DNA of 42,799 nucleotides, taken from assembly GCA_944367465.1 (NCBI GenBank), contig CALVWO010000008.1, positions 1-42,799 of the forward strand. Reading direction: 5' to 3'. Numbering within the stretch: the stretch's first letter is position 1; each line of letters opens with the position of its first letter. Source of the stretch: an uncultured Clostridia bacterium (lineage in GTDB: Bacteria; Bacillota; Clostridia; Christensenellales; Borkfalkiaceae). Made by a program: the position numbers and the translations under genes. Positions 1-6,535 of this stretch are shown piece by piece. The notes beneath the pieces were generated by a model that was not told the origin of the DNA, did no database searches, and worked only from the letters and a program-made list of their open reading frames with translations.

Positions 1-85
1 CAACTCTATTTTACCACAGATTTGTATGAACTACTTTTTTTCTCCCTCATCTGTTGCACTTAATAGTATAATTCACCTCAGATAT

Positions 86-116
86 AAAAAGAAGGAGATG
101 TGTTCTCCTTCTTTTT
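86..116. terminator. Bidirectional hairpin with A/T tails
   Basis: A perfect 13-bp stem (86-98 with 104-116) has a 5-nt loop. It is flanked by A5 on the left and T5 on the right, so it could stop transcription on either strand. It probably ends whatever gene lies left of the window. Bases 1-160 hold no other feature I can support. Confidence 0.65.
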
Positions 117-167
117 GCTTTGAGATATTATGTCCATAAAACCATTCCGCTGAGTCTGGAACTTGTC

Positions 168-209
168 AAAAAAACCCAACGGGCGGCATTGCTGCCCGTT
201 GGGTTTTTT
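168..209 (-). terminator. Intrinsic terminator of pyk
   Basis: An inverted repeat (about 168-184 with 194-209) forms a GC-rich stem with A/T tails on both sides. It lies 17 bp beyond the pyruvate kinase stop codon on the minus strand. Confidence 0.85.
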
Positions 210-225
210 GTCGGGAAATAACAGT

Positions 226-1638
226 TCAGACTGTTTCGATATTGATGAGATTGGAGTTGCCGCTCTTGCCGTTCGGCGTGCCGCCCGTTATGACGATCGT
301 GTCTCCTTTTTTGACGAGTCCGGAATCGCGTGCGGCGCACTTTGCGAAGTGGAACAGAACGTCGACCGAGTGGTATTCCTCGCTCATCATGGGCAGAACG
401 CCCCAGCTGAGTGCAAGTTTCCGGTAGCTGCGGATGTCCGTCGTCATGCCGATGATGTCGATCATGGGGCGGAAACGCGATACCATCTTCGCCGTGCTCC
501 CCGTGCGCGTACAGACGACGATCGCCTTTGCATTCACATCGCGCGCAAGCGTGCATGCGGAATGCGAGAGTGCGTCCGCAACGCCTGTAATACGGTAGTC
601 TTTTTCATCGATTGATTGAATAAAGTTCTGTTTGCTCTCCGCCTGCTGCGCAATGCGCGCCATGGCTGCGACTGCCTGTACGGGATAGAGCCCCGCAGCG
701 GTCTCGCCCGAGAGCATGATCGCGCTCGAACCGTCGTAGACGGCGTTTGCGACGTCCGAAATTTCCGCACGGGTGGGGCGGGGCTGTTTGATCATGGATT
801 CCAGCATCTCCGTCGCCGTAATGCAGCGTTTCCCCGCGCGGCGGCAGGCATTGATGATGGTCTTCTGAATATCGGGCAGTTCCTCGTAGGGAATCTCAAC
901 GCCCATATCGCCGCGCCCGATCATAATGCCGTCCGATACTTCAAGGATGGATTGCAGATTGTTCACGCCCGCGCGGTTCTCGATTTTTGCGATGAGGTCG
1001 ATATCGTCCGAGCCGTGCTCGTGCAGGAATTTGCGGACATCGATGATGTCCTGCGCTTTGGAGACAAAGGAGCAAGCCACAAAGTCGACGCCCTGCTCGA
1101 TGCCGAAGAGCAGATCGCTCTTGTCCTGTTCGGAGAGGTATACAAGTTTGAGCTCTTTTTCGGGGAAGAACATGCTCTTGCGGTTGGAGAGCTCGCCGCC
1201 GATGACGACTTTGCAGATGACTTCCGGCTTTTTAACTTCTTTTACTTCGAACACCATCAGCCCGTTGTTCAGGAGGATCTTATCGCCGGGGTTCATCTCC
1301 TCGCAGATGCCTTTATAGGAGACGGAGACGCGCGTCTCGTCGCCTTCCACGTCTTTGGTGGTGAAGGCGAAGGTGTCGCCCTCCTTCAAAAAGATCTTGC
1401 CGTCCTTGAACGTTTTAATGCGGAATTCGGGCCCCTTGGTATCCAGCATGATGGGAAGGGGAATGTTCTTCTCATCGCGCACCTTTTTGATCGTTGCGAT
1501 CTTTTTTGCGTGGTCTTCATAAGTCCCGTGCGAAAAGTTGATGCGGGCAACGTTCATGCCGGCGTCCGCCATTGCGGAGATGGTCTCTTCTGTTTCCGAT
1601 GCCGGACCGAGCGTACAAACGATCTTTGTTTTTTTCAT
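226..1638 (-). CDS. pyk: Pyruvate kinase
   Basis: Catalyses phosphoenolpyruvate plus ADP to pyruvate plus ATP, the last step of glycolysis, in the cytosol. The 470-residue protein matches the short form of the family, without the extra C-terminal PEP-utiliser domain found in Bacillus. Visible signatures are the N-terminal substrate loop ARINFSHG (31-38), LDTKGPE (65-71), the catalytic-lysine segment IAKIENRAG (216-224), the metal-binding GRGDMGVEIP (241-250) and TATEMLESM (274-282). The start ATG has a GAGGAG ribosome site 7 nt upstream and a promoter before that. It diverges from rnpB. Its product pyruvate is the substrate of the oxidoreductase at 7948-11484, but the two genes are not linked in one transcript. 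Confidence 0.97.
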   Translation of the reverse strand: MKKTKIVCTLGPASETEETISAMADAGMNVARINFSHGTYEDHAKKIATIKKVRDEKNIPLPIMLDTKGPEFRIKTFKDGKIFLKEGDTFAFTTKDVEGDETRVSVSYKGICEEMNPGDKILLNNGLMVFEVKEVKKPEVICKVVIGGELSNRKSMFFPEKELKLVYLSEQDKSDLLFGIEQGVDFVACSFVSKAQDIIDVRKFLHEHGSDDIDLIAKIENRAGVNNLQSILEVSDGIMIGRGDMGVEIPYEELPDIQKTIINACRRAGKRCITATEMLESMIKQPRPTRAEISDVANAVYDGSSAIMLSGETAAGLYPVQAVAAMARIAQQAESKQNFIQSIDEKDYRITGVADALSHSACTLARDVNAKAIVVCTRTGSTAKMVSRFRPMIDIIGMTTDIRSYRKLALSWGVLPMMSEEYHSVDVLFHFAKCAARDSGLVKKGDTIVITGGTPNGKSGNSNLINIETV

Positions 1639-1669
1639 ATAAACTCCTCGGGCAAAATATTCCTATAAT

Positions 1670-1697
1670 ATTCTATCATATTTTCCGAAAAAAACAA
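1670..1697 (-). promoter_or_regulatory. Promoter of pyk
   Basis: On the minus strand TTGTTT (1697-1692) and TAGAAT (1675-1670) are separated by 16 bp. The start codon lies about 32 bp downstream. Confidence 0.5.
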
Positions 1698-1718
1698 GAC
1701 CTTTTTAAAAATTTGTGC

Positions 1719-1724
1719 TATAAT
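1719..1724 (+). promoter_or_regulatory. -10 box of rnpB
   Basis: A perfect TATAAT lies 6 nt before the RNase P RNA 5' end. The -35 region at 1696-1701 is poor. The 6-nt gap to a stable RNA end gives a useful yardstick for transcription starts elsewhere in the window. Confidence 0.7.
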
Positions 1725-1730
1725 ACTATA

Positions 1731-2074
1731 GCTTCGAGCGGACTGCGCGGCCGCGGCGTATTTTTACGACGAGGAAAGTCCGGGCATCGCAGGGCAGGAC
1801 GCCTGATAACGTCAGGTGAAGGCGACTTTAAGGAAAGTGCAACAGAAATAGACCGCCGCATTTGCGGTAAGGGTGGAAAGGCGAGGTAAGAGCTCACCGA
1901 CGGGACGGTAACGCCCCGTGCCATGTAAACCCCGTCCGATGCAAGGTTGGGCTGTATTCGTATGGGTTGCCCGCCCGAGTACAGCCGTAAATACCGCTTG
2001 AGCTTACCGGTGACGGTAAGCGTAGATAAATGACCGCGCTCGACAGAACCCGGCTTACAGGTCCGTCTCGAAGT
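1731..2074 (+). ncRNA. rnpB: RNase P RNA
   Basis: This is the catalytic RNA of ribonuclease P, which trims the 5' leader from precursor tRNAs. The sequence contains the universal GAGGAAAGTC core (1771-1780), the distal AGATAAATGACCGC block (2024-2037) and the ACAGAACCCGGCTTACA block just after it. The 5' end GCTTCGAGCGGAC pairs with the 3' end GTCCGTCTCGAAGT to form the closing P1 helix, which fixes both ends to within a few bases. The length of about 344 nt is normal. A T8 tract follows directly. Confidence 0.96.
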
Positions 2075-2091
2075 TTTTTTTGGAATACACC

Positions 2092-2123
2092 GCGCCCCGA
2101 AAGACATTTGCCTTTCGGGGCGC
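2092..2123 (+). terminator. Hairpin after rnpB
   Basis: A perfect 12-bp stem (2092-2103 with 2112-2123) has an 8-nt loop and a weak T tract after it. It sits between the 3' ends of rnpB and the SHOCT gene. It more likely serves rnpB, since the minus-strand side is followed by A residues. Confidence 0.5.
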
Positions 2124-2143
2124 AGTGTTATTTTACGGCTTAT

Positions 2144-2842
2144 TCAAAAGGTCTGCTTTTTCCCATCATACTCTTCTTGTGTGATCACGCCCTCATCCAA
2201 AAGTTTTTTCCACTCAGAAAGCTGTTTCTGCACCGCCGCCTCATCTTCTTTTTTGATTCTATCATCCCGTCTTTTTGTAAAAGCGAGCTTGTCTATTGCA
2301 ACTTTGCCGTCCATATAATGTTTCAGAAGATAGCTGTTTGCCATATTGAAAAGCACAAACAGAAAAATGCCGATATAGTATAGCACAGATCCTGCGTCGT
2401 CTTCAAGTGTCAGCCATTGAAATTCGGATTCAGGGATCTCATAAAAAACAGCAGAAAGCTGTACTAAAATTAAAGATAACAGTGCAAAAAATACGCTGAA
2501 TCCGGCAGAAATCAACAGCTTGTTACCGATTGTTTTTTTCTCGGGATCCTGCAGATACTTTGTGAGCATCGAAAACTGAAATGCTCTGATACAGATCGCT
2601 ATGATCAGGAACAGTAACCCAACGATCGCAACGACCAAAGCGACAGAAGAAAGCTCAAACAAACTCACCGTTCTTTTCAGATCGTCTGCAACGGTAGGGT
2701 TATAGGAGAAAAACGGACATAAAACTCCTATGAGCGCCAACAATATGCCGAAACAGGAAATCAATCCGAAAAGACCCGGATATGTATTCAATCCATTCAG
2801 TTGTTTGAGTATCTCTGCTTGTGTCTCTGTCAATTTTTTCAT
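2144..2842 (-). CDS. SHOCT-domain membrane protein
   Basis: A 232-residue integral membrane protein of unknown function. Four hydrophobic segments are visible (about residues 22-45, 65-88, 108-130 and 155-172). A charged stretch follows and ends in a SHOCT-like motif, LLDEGVITQEEYDGKK. SHOCT is a short C-terminal helical module often attached to membrane or secreted proteins and thought to mediate oligomerisation. The gene faces the small XRE regulator at 2929 across a perfect palindrome that overlaps its own promoter, so the regulator probably represses it. That link is inferred from position. An AGGTGGTT ribosome site lies just before the ATG. Confidence 0.75.
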   Translation of the reverse strand: MKKLTETQAEILKQLNGLNTYPGLFGLISCFGILLALIGVLCPFFSYNPTVADDLKRTVSLFELSSVALVVAIVGLLFLIIAICIRAFQFSMLTKYLQDPEKKTIGNKLLISAGFSVFFALLSLILVQLSAVFYEIPESEFQWLTLEDDAGSVLYYIGIFLFVLFNMANSYLLKHYMDGKVAIDKLAFTKRRDDRIKKEDEAAVQKQLSEWKKLLDEGVITQEEYDGKKQTF

Positions 2843-2866
2843 GCAACCACCTCACATATTTTCTGT

Positions 2867-2910
2867 ATTATATCACAATATGAGATATACGTCAATATCT
2901 CATATTGTGA
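2867..2910 (-). promoter_or_regulatory. Promoter covered by a perfect palindrome
   Basis: On the minus strand TTGACG (2895-2890) and TATAAT (2872-2867) are exactly 17 bp apart. The spacer and -35 are covered by an inverted repeat with 16-bp perfect arms (2873-2888 and 2895-2910) around 6 bp. A dimeric HTH protein bound here would block this promoter. The adjacent XRE protein is the obvious candidate. Confidence 0.75.
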
Positions 2911-2928
2911 TTTTCTATAATAAAATAT

Positions 2929-3150
2929 ATGATGAGGCTAAAAAAATTACGGGAAGAAAACATGCTGACGCAACAAGCTGTTGCCGATTATCTGCATATA
3001 CGGCAAAATACTTATTCGCAGTACGAGACGGCACAGAGGCAGGTACCGATCGAAATGCTCATCGCGCTTTCTGATTTTTATGACGTATCCGTGGATTATC
3101 TGCTCGGACTTACAGATGAAGAAACCCGTTATCCGCGCCCGCGAGACTGA
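2929..3150 (+). CDS. Small XRE-family transcriptional regulator
   Basis: A 73-residue protein that is almost entirely one Cro/CI-type helix-turn-helix: LTQQAVADYLHIRQNTYSQYE as the HTH core, then the usual second half ending in VSVDYLLGLTD. Stand-alone XRE proteins of this size are typically autoregulatory repressors. It diverges from the SHOCT membrane protein and the shared gap holds a perfect palindrome. There is no Shine-Dalgarno sequence. A TATAAT at 2916-2921 lies only 7 nt before the first of two adjacent ATG codons (2929 and 2932), so the message may be leaderless. The second ATG is equally possible as the start. Confidence 0.88.
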   Translation: MMRLKKLREENMLTQQAVADYLHIRQNTYSQYETAQRQVPIEMLIALSDFYDVSVDYLLGLTDEETRYPRPRD

Positions 3151-3196
3151 ATTTTAATTCCGAAAAAAATTTTTTGTCCATGCGAGGGAAAATCGC

Positions 3197-3224
3197 TTGA
3201 CACATATCCAATAATTGATATAAT
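3197..3224 (+). promoter_or_regulatory. Promoter of tRNA-Pro
   Basis: TTGACA (3197-3202) and TATAAT (3219-3224) are 16 bp apart and end 16 bp before the tRNA. A 7-bp inverted repeat (3203-3209 with 3226-3232) brackets the -10 box. Confidence 0.75.
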
Positions 3225-3240
3225 AGGATATGCTTTTCAT

Positions 3241-3317
3241 TGAGGTGTAGCGCAGTTTGGTAGCGCGCTTGGTTAGGGACCAAGAGGTCGTGGGTTCAAG
3301 TCCCGTCACCTCAACCA
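3241..3317 (+). tRNA. tRNA-Pro (anticodon AGG)
   Basis: A complete 77-nt cloverleaf with encoded CCA. The acceptor stem TGAGGTG pairs with CACCTCA, the discriminator is A, the D-arm stem is GCGC/GCGC, the anticodon stem is CTTGG/CCAAG around TTAGGGA, and the T loop is TTCAAGT. Positions 34-36 read AGG, a proline anticodon. Two points are unusual. Bacterial proline tRNAs normally carry U, G or C at position 34. The first acceptor pair is U1-A72, whereas bacterial tRNA-Pro normally has C1-G72, a known recognition element. The 3' part is duplicated downstream in both orientations. Confidence 0.9.
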
Positions 3318-3520
3318 AAAAAGACCCATCGTATTGAGCGGTGGGTCTTTTTTTGTAGTTTCTGCATTCTGACGGGACTTGAGGGTGGAGGCGCGAACGG
3401 GAGAGAGCGGTTTGCGAAGGGGGCAGGAAAAAGAAAGCGCGGGAGCAAACTGCACAGCCCGGTGGGCTGTGCACCGGGGCGCGCCGCTAAAGGCGCAAGT
3501 CCCGTCACCTCAACCAAAAA
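3297..3520 (+). repeat. Direct and inverted copies of the tRNA-Pro 3' end
   Basis: The last 21 nt of the tRNA plus the following A residues (25 nt, 3297-3321) recur exactly at 3496-3520, 199 bp downstream. A 13-nt piece of the same region (3296-3308) recurs inverted at 3370-3382, just after the terminator. The 113 bp between the inverted and direct copies are GC-rich and non-coding, with a strong hairpin (CACAGCCC/GGGCTGTG near 3450-3469) and a second one directly before the direct copy (GCGCC/GGCGC). No integrase gene is present, so this is not a simple att pair around an element. Confidence 0.85.
3321..3355 (+). terminator. Terminator of tRNA-Pro
   Basis: The stem AAAGACCCATCG with GCGGTGGGTCTTT is followed by T7. 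It begins right after the tRNA 3' end. Confidence 0.85.
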
Positions 3521-3521
3521 G

Positions 3522-3550
3522 AACACTCCGCTTTATGCCAGAGTGTTTAT
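3522..3550. terminator. Hairpin after the second tRNA-Pro tail
   Basis: AACACTC and GAGTGTT pair across a 12-nt loop, with A residues before and T residues after. It lies between the duplicated tRNA tail and the minus-strand regulator and could serve both. Confidence 0.6.
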
Positions 3551-3563
3551 GGAAATTATTTTG

Positions 3564-4064
3564 TTATATGTCAGCCTGTTCATACGGCGTATCGTCATCC
3601 GTTCTTCCTAATAAAAAATCCGGGGAAACATGAAAATATTCCGCAATGCTGAACAGATAATCAAGGGAAGGCAATGTTCCGGTGCGCAGCCAATCATGAA
3701 AATAGCTCTCCGGGAATGGCATTGCGTGCGCGATCTCCGAATACTTTTTCTGCACTTTTGCCGCTAAGTAAGGGAGGCGGTCGCAGAATGTTGCGCCGCC
3801 GGCAGATCGCTCAAAATCCTCGCGGTCACTTCTCGCCAGCAGATAGGGCAATGAAACGTTCAGATGGTCTGCAATTTTGATGAGCGACTGTAAACTCGGA
3901 ATGATCCCGAACAGGCAGGCGCGGTTGATGACTTCTTTGCTGACGTTCGCGCGTTCGGCAAATTCATATTTGCTGCAATGTTCCTCTTCGATCAGTTCAA
4001 GCAGACGTTTTTGAAAATCTGGAGAAATTCTTTGCACCTGGTGTATCGTCGGATTTCGCGGCAT
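3564..4064 (-). CDS. Regulator with two tandem XRE-like HTH domains
   Basis: A 166-residue protein made of two similar halves. The first (about 14-60) reads CSKYEFAERANVSKEVINR, then LQSLIKIADHLNVSLPYLLARSD. The second (about 92-152) reads YSEIAHAMPFPESYFHDWLRTG, then LDYLFSIAEYFHVSPDFLLGRTDDD. The endings SLPYLLARSD and SPDFLLGRTD are the classic XRE C-terminal signature, so this looks like an internally duplicated XRE protein. A strong AAGGAGGG ribosome site precedes the ATG. It diverges from the acidic protein at 4245, whose start is overlapped by a palindrome, so it may control that gene. This is inference from position. Confidence 0.8.
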   Translation of the reverse strand: MPRNPTIHQVQRISPDFQKRLLELIEEEHCSKYEFAERANVSKEVINRACLFGIIPSLQSLIKIADHLNVSLPYLLARSDREDFERSAGGATFCDRLPYLAAKVQKKYSEIAHAMPFPESYFHDWLRTGTLPSLDYLFSIAEYFHVSPDFLLGRTDDDTPYEQADI

Positions 4065-4206
4065 ATATATGCTCCCTCCTTGCGATCCGAAAAAAGAGCT
4101 GAGGAATCTGTAAAAATCGACAAAAAAACAAATCGCTCGACAAAATAATTTATTCGGATAGCTGGAATTTCTTATAGGACTATGATAAAATATAAGAAAT
4201 ACAAGA

Positions 4207-4232
4207 TAATCGGATAGATATTTATCCGATTA
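4207..4232 (+). promoter_or_regulatory. Palindromic operator before the 4245 gene
   Basis: A perfect 10-bp inverted repeat, TAATCGGATA (4207-4216) and TATCCGATTA (4223-4232), surrounds 6 bp. It ends 2 bp before the AAGGAG ribosome site. A half-site ATTCGGATA lies upstream near 4152-4160. A -10-like TATGATAAAAT runs from 4181. The likely ligand is the divergent double-HTH protein. Confidence 0.65.
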
Positions 4233-4244
4233 ATAAGGAGCATT

Positions 4245-4706
4245 ATGAAAATAGAACTGAATCAAGAAGATCTGAAGAAATATCTGCATTTTGCCTTTTT
4301 GGGCAATTATGTAATCAATGGGTGCCGTGAACCTTCAAAGGTAATTCAGGAATATGAGGTTTTGGAAAAGAAGTTGTATGCCTTGTATTATAAGGTGTGC
4401 TGTTTTGGTTTTGAATCTGCCATGGAGAATACGTTGGCGGATATTCGCGACAGGGTCTATGATGAACTGGCGGAATATATAGATCAATTTGAAAATGAAA
4501 CATGGCTTGAAAAGACGGCGGAGATCGTAGCGGAAAGAGAGTTTGAGACGGAAAAAGATGAAGAAATGCGCATGAGGAAAACATTTGTTGCGGAGATTTT
4601 GATACAGAAACGTTTGCGTTCGGATGGCGGTAGAATTGTACATATCGATTTTCCGGATCTGAAATTTCAGACGGCAAAACAGATTGCGCATGAGCGCAAT
4701 CGATAG
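4245..4706 (+). CDS. Acidic protein of unknown function
   Basis: A 153-residue, charged, mostly helical protein that I do not recognise. There is no signal peptide or membrane segment. The central part (about residues 60-115) is rich in Glu and Lys and could form a coiled coil, for example EIVAEREFETEKDEEMRMRK. The C-terminal part is basic. A good ribosome site (AAGGAG, 4 nt) supports the ATG. It is divergent from the double-HTH regulator and behind a palindrome, so it is probably the regulated partner. Base composition is AT-richer than the genes to its right. Confidence 0.6.
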   Translation: MKIELNQEDLKKYLHFAFLGNYVINGCREPSKVIQEYEVLEKKLYALYYKVCCFGFESAMENTLADIRDRVYDELAEYIDQFENETWLEKTAEIVAEREFETEKDEEMRMRKTFVAEILIQKRLRSDGGRIVHIDFPDLKFQTAKQIAHERNR

Positions 4707-4714
4707 ATCTGGTG

Positions 4715-4762
4715 CGCAAACGCGCAGCGGCTCCCATGCAAGCCGCTGCGCGTTTGCGTTTT
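4715..4762. terminator. Long bidirectional terminator
   Basis: A perfect 18-bp stem (4715-4732 with 4741-4758) has an 8-nt loop and is followed by T4. It separates two convergent genes and probably ends both. Confidence 0.85.
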
Positions 4763-4763
4763 G

Positions 4764-5537
4764 TCAGCGTTCGTTTCCGTACATCCCGAACAGACGGAAG
4801 TAGGTCACAAACTGCGTTCCGTCGTATCGCATGAAATCCTGCGTGTATCCGAACGCGTCGGCGTTGTACAGCCCCGTAACGCGGCGCATCACCAACAGGT
4901 GGAATCGGTCGTCCGTGTTCACGAAAAAGGGCAGAACGGTATTCACCGCCGATACGTCCGCCTGAACGGGCACTTTCAAGGTCCCGTCGGGCGCGTAAAG
5001 TGCCCCAAGATATTCCTCTCCGCGGGCGCGGATATCGATGGTGTACTCCCTTCCGGAAGGGCTGTCCGTGACCGTGAGGCGGTATCCGTCGGCGTATTCC
5101 GCGGTATACGGCATGGGAACTTTCGCATAGTCGAAGATCTCCTCCGTTTTGCCCGCGGGGAGTGCGTAAATATACGCGTACCCGAACCCGCCGCTCCCGC
5201 CGCTGTCTATGCCGAGGAAGATGTCCTCCGTTCCGTCGCCCGTAAAATCGGCAAGCAGAACGGCGGGCAGATATCCCGCATTTTCCTTCGGCGAAATTTC
5301 TGCGACGGGTTCGCCCGTTTCCGCCTGCGTCACGACGATGCGGATCTCCCGCGCAAACAGTCCCTTGTTGTCGAAGGTCGCATACAGGGCGATATCCTGC
5401 TCGCCTTCGCCCGTGACGCACCCGCGCGTGCAGGAGATCAATGCGGGCTGTGTTTCCCGCGCGGCGGCTGTCTGCGGCGCCGTTCCCGCGGTTGTTGCCC
5501 AGATCAGGGCAGCTGCACATAAGATGAACTTTTTCAT
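4764..5537 (-). CDS. Secreted FG-GAP/VCBS-like protein
   Basis: A 257-residue exported protein. The start is placed at MKKFILCAAALIW because a GGAGG site lies 5 nt upstream; a longer frame of 14 more codons has no such site. The N terminus is a classical signal peptide (basic MKK, then hydrophobic to about residue 25). The middle contains a calcium-binding-type loop, DFTGDGTEDIFLGIDSGGSGG, as in FG-GAP/VCBS repeat proteins. The C-terminal third is unassigned. Similar single-repeat secreted proteins occur in Clostridia with no established role. It diverges from spoVAC, but there is no evidence that they share regulation. Confidence 0.65.
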   Translation of the reverse strand: MKKFILCAAALIWATTAGTAPQTAAARETQPALISCTRGCVTGEGEQDIALYATFDNKGLFAREIRIVVTQAETGEPVAEISPKENAGYLPAVLLADFTGDGTEDIFLGIDSGGSGGFGYAYIYALPAGKTEEIFDYAKVPMPYTAEYADGYRLTVTDSPSGREYTIDIRARGEEYLGALYAPDGTLKVPVQADVSAVNTVLPFFVNTDDRFHLLVMRRVTGLYNADAFGYTQDFMRYDGTQFVTYFRLFGMYGNER

Positions 5538-5620
5538 GAACCCTCCGCAGCCAATATGTGCGGCGCGGGTGCGGATCATGTGCCGTGCGGCGTATAATTC
5601 GCGCCGGCGGGCGCCAAAAT

Positions 5621-5719
5621 ATGGGTATGAGAAAGATCAAGCGCAATCCCCTGGAAAAGACGCGCGACGAGCGCGAGACCTGTTTCCCCGAGGCGGGAAG
5701 GGAGGAGATCCGCTCATGA
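5621..5719 (+). CDS. Possible 32-residue upstream peptide coupled to spoVAC
   Basis: A short frame encodes a highly charged peptide (MGMRKIKRNPLEKTRD at the start). Its TGA stop overlaps the spoVAC ATG as ATGA, the usual signature of translational coupling. The spoVAC ribosome site (GGGAGGAGAT) lies inside it. A TATAAT at 5593-5598 is upstream. I cannot tell whether the peptide itself matters. It may simply be a chance frame at a promoter-proximal site. Confidence 0.35.
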   Translation: MGMRKIKRNPLEKTRDERETCFPEAGREEIRS

Positions 5720-6171
5720 CGGGGCGCTCGCGGGAAAACATCAACAGGAACTACCTCAAATATGTCAATTCGTTTGCGCCTCCGACGCAGCACTTCAAAA
5801 CGTGCGGGCGTGCCTTTCTTGTGGGCGGGCTCATCTGCTGCATCGGGCAGTTCCTGCGCTTCATGCTGGAATTCGCGGGGCTGACGGGCGACATGCTCGC
5901 CGGGACGGTCTCCGTCATTCTCATCTTTATCGGCGTGCTGCTCACGGGGCTCGGCGTGTACGACCGCATCGGCAAGAACGCGGGCGCCGGGAGCATCGTA
6001 CCCATTACGGGCTTTGCCAATTCCGTTGCGTCGCCCGCGCTTGAATTCAAGACGGAGGGATACGTTTACGGCATGGCGGCAAAAATGTTCAACGTTGCGG
6101 GTCCCATCATTGTGTTCGGCGTGAGCGCCGGCGCCGCCGTCGGGCTCATCTACTGGCTGATCGCGCTTTGA
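5716..6171 (+). CDS. spoVAC: Stage V sporulation protein AC
   Basis: SpoVAC is a membrane channel subunit that moves dipicolinic acid into the developing spore and out on germination. The 151-residue product has the family signature YVNSFAPPTQHFKTCGRAFLVGGLICCIGQ, followed by hydrophobic segments near residues 30-50, 60-80 and 125-148. The start is fixed by GGAGGAGAT 6 nt upstream. In Bacillus the gene sits in a spoVA operon with spoVAD and spoVAE; neither is here, so the gene stands alone. Its presence is one of two signs of endospore capacity in the window, with yunB. Confidence 0.9.
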   Translation: MTGRSRENINRNYLKYVNSFAPPTQHFKTCGRAFLVGGLICCIGQFLRFMLEFAGLTGDMLAGTVSVILIFIGVLLTGLGVYDRIGKNAGAGSIVPITGFANSVASPALEFKTEGYVYGMAAKMFNVAGPIIVFGVSAGAAVGLIYWLIAL

Positions 6172-6190
6172 GAAACAGGGCGCAAAATCC

Positions 6191-6219
6191 TTGTCAATTT
6201 GCGGAAAGCGTGGTATAAT
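6191..6219 (+). promoter_or_regulatory. Promoter of the DUF1858 gene
   Basis: TTGTCA (6191-6196) and TATAAT (6214-6219) are 17 bp apart, 34 bp before the ATG. Confidence 0.8.
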
Positions 6220-6253
6220 ACAGCCAAAATAAAAATATTCGGAGGATACGTTC

Positions 6254-6451
6254 ATGGCAAAGATCACGGCAGATACGCTCATCGTCGATTGCCTTCAGCT
6301 CAATCCCAACGCGGTAGAAATTCTGCAGGGGGCGGGCATGCACTGTTTCGGCTGCGCGATGGCGCACGGAGAGACGATCGCGGAGGCGGTCGCGGTGCAC
6401 GGCGAGGATCTCGATAAGCTCCTTGCAAAGCTCAACGAAGGGCTTGAATAA
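6254..6451 (+). CDS. DUF1858 small redox-disulfide protein
   Basis: A 65-residue protein with the DUF1858 pattern: a short N-terminal strand (ITADTLIVDCL), a helix, then GMHCFGCAMAHGETIAEA with the CxxC pair at Cys31 and Cys34, and a final helix. The family occurs alone or fused to hybrid-cluster and iron-sulfur proteins in anaerobes; the cysteines are thought to be redox-active or metal-binding. The GGAGG site and consensus promoter make this a single-gene transcript with its own terminator. Its exact role is unknown. Confidence 0.88.
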   Translation: MAKITADTLIVDCLQLNPNAVEILQGAGMHCFGCAMAHGETIAEAVAVHGEDLDKLLAKLNEGLE

Positions 6452-6461
6452 AGTACGGCTT

Positions 6462-6495
6462 ACGCCCGCATTTTCGGATGCGGGCGTTCCTTTTA
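6462..6495 (+). terminator. Terminator of the DUF1858 gene
   Basis: A 10-bp stem ACGCCCGCAT with ATGCGGGCGT has a 6-nt loop and is followed by TTCCTTTTATT. Confidence 0.8.
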
Positions 6496-6500
6496 TTCCC

Positions 6501-6529
6501 TTGACGGGGCAAAACGGACGTGGTATAAT
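6501..6529 (+). promoter_or_regulatory. Promoter of ribokinase, 6 nt before the start codon
   Basis: TTGACG (6501-6506) and TATAAT (6524-6529) are 17 bp apart. Only GAACC and one more base separate the -10 box from the ATG, so transcription should begin at or next to the start codon. No ribosome site exists. Confidence 0.8.
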
Positions 6530-6535
6530 TGAACC

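Noticed and set aside
1572..2107. Open frames on both strands across the RNase P RNA
   Set aside because: The region is fully explained by the structured RNA, whose conserved cores and closing helix are present.
3297..3520. attL/attR of an integrated element at tRNA-Pro
   Set aside because: Only 199 bp lie between the direct copies, with no integrase or cargo, and an inverted copy is also present.
4315..6282. A 655-codon minus-strand frame spanning several genes
   Set aside because: It crosses a strong terminator, the FG-GAP gene in another frame and spoVAC antisense.
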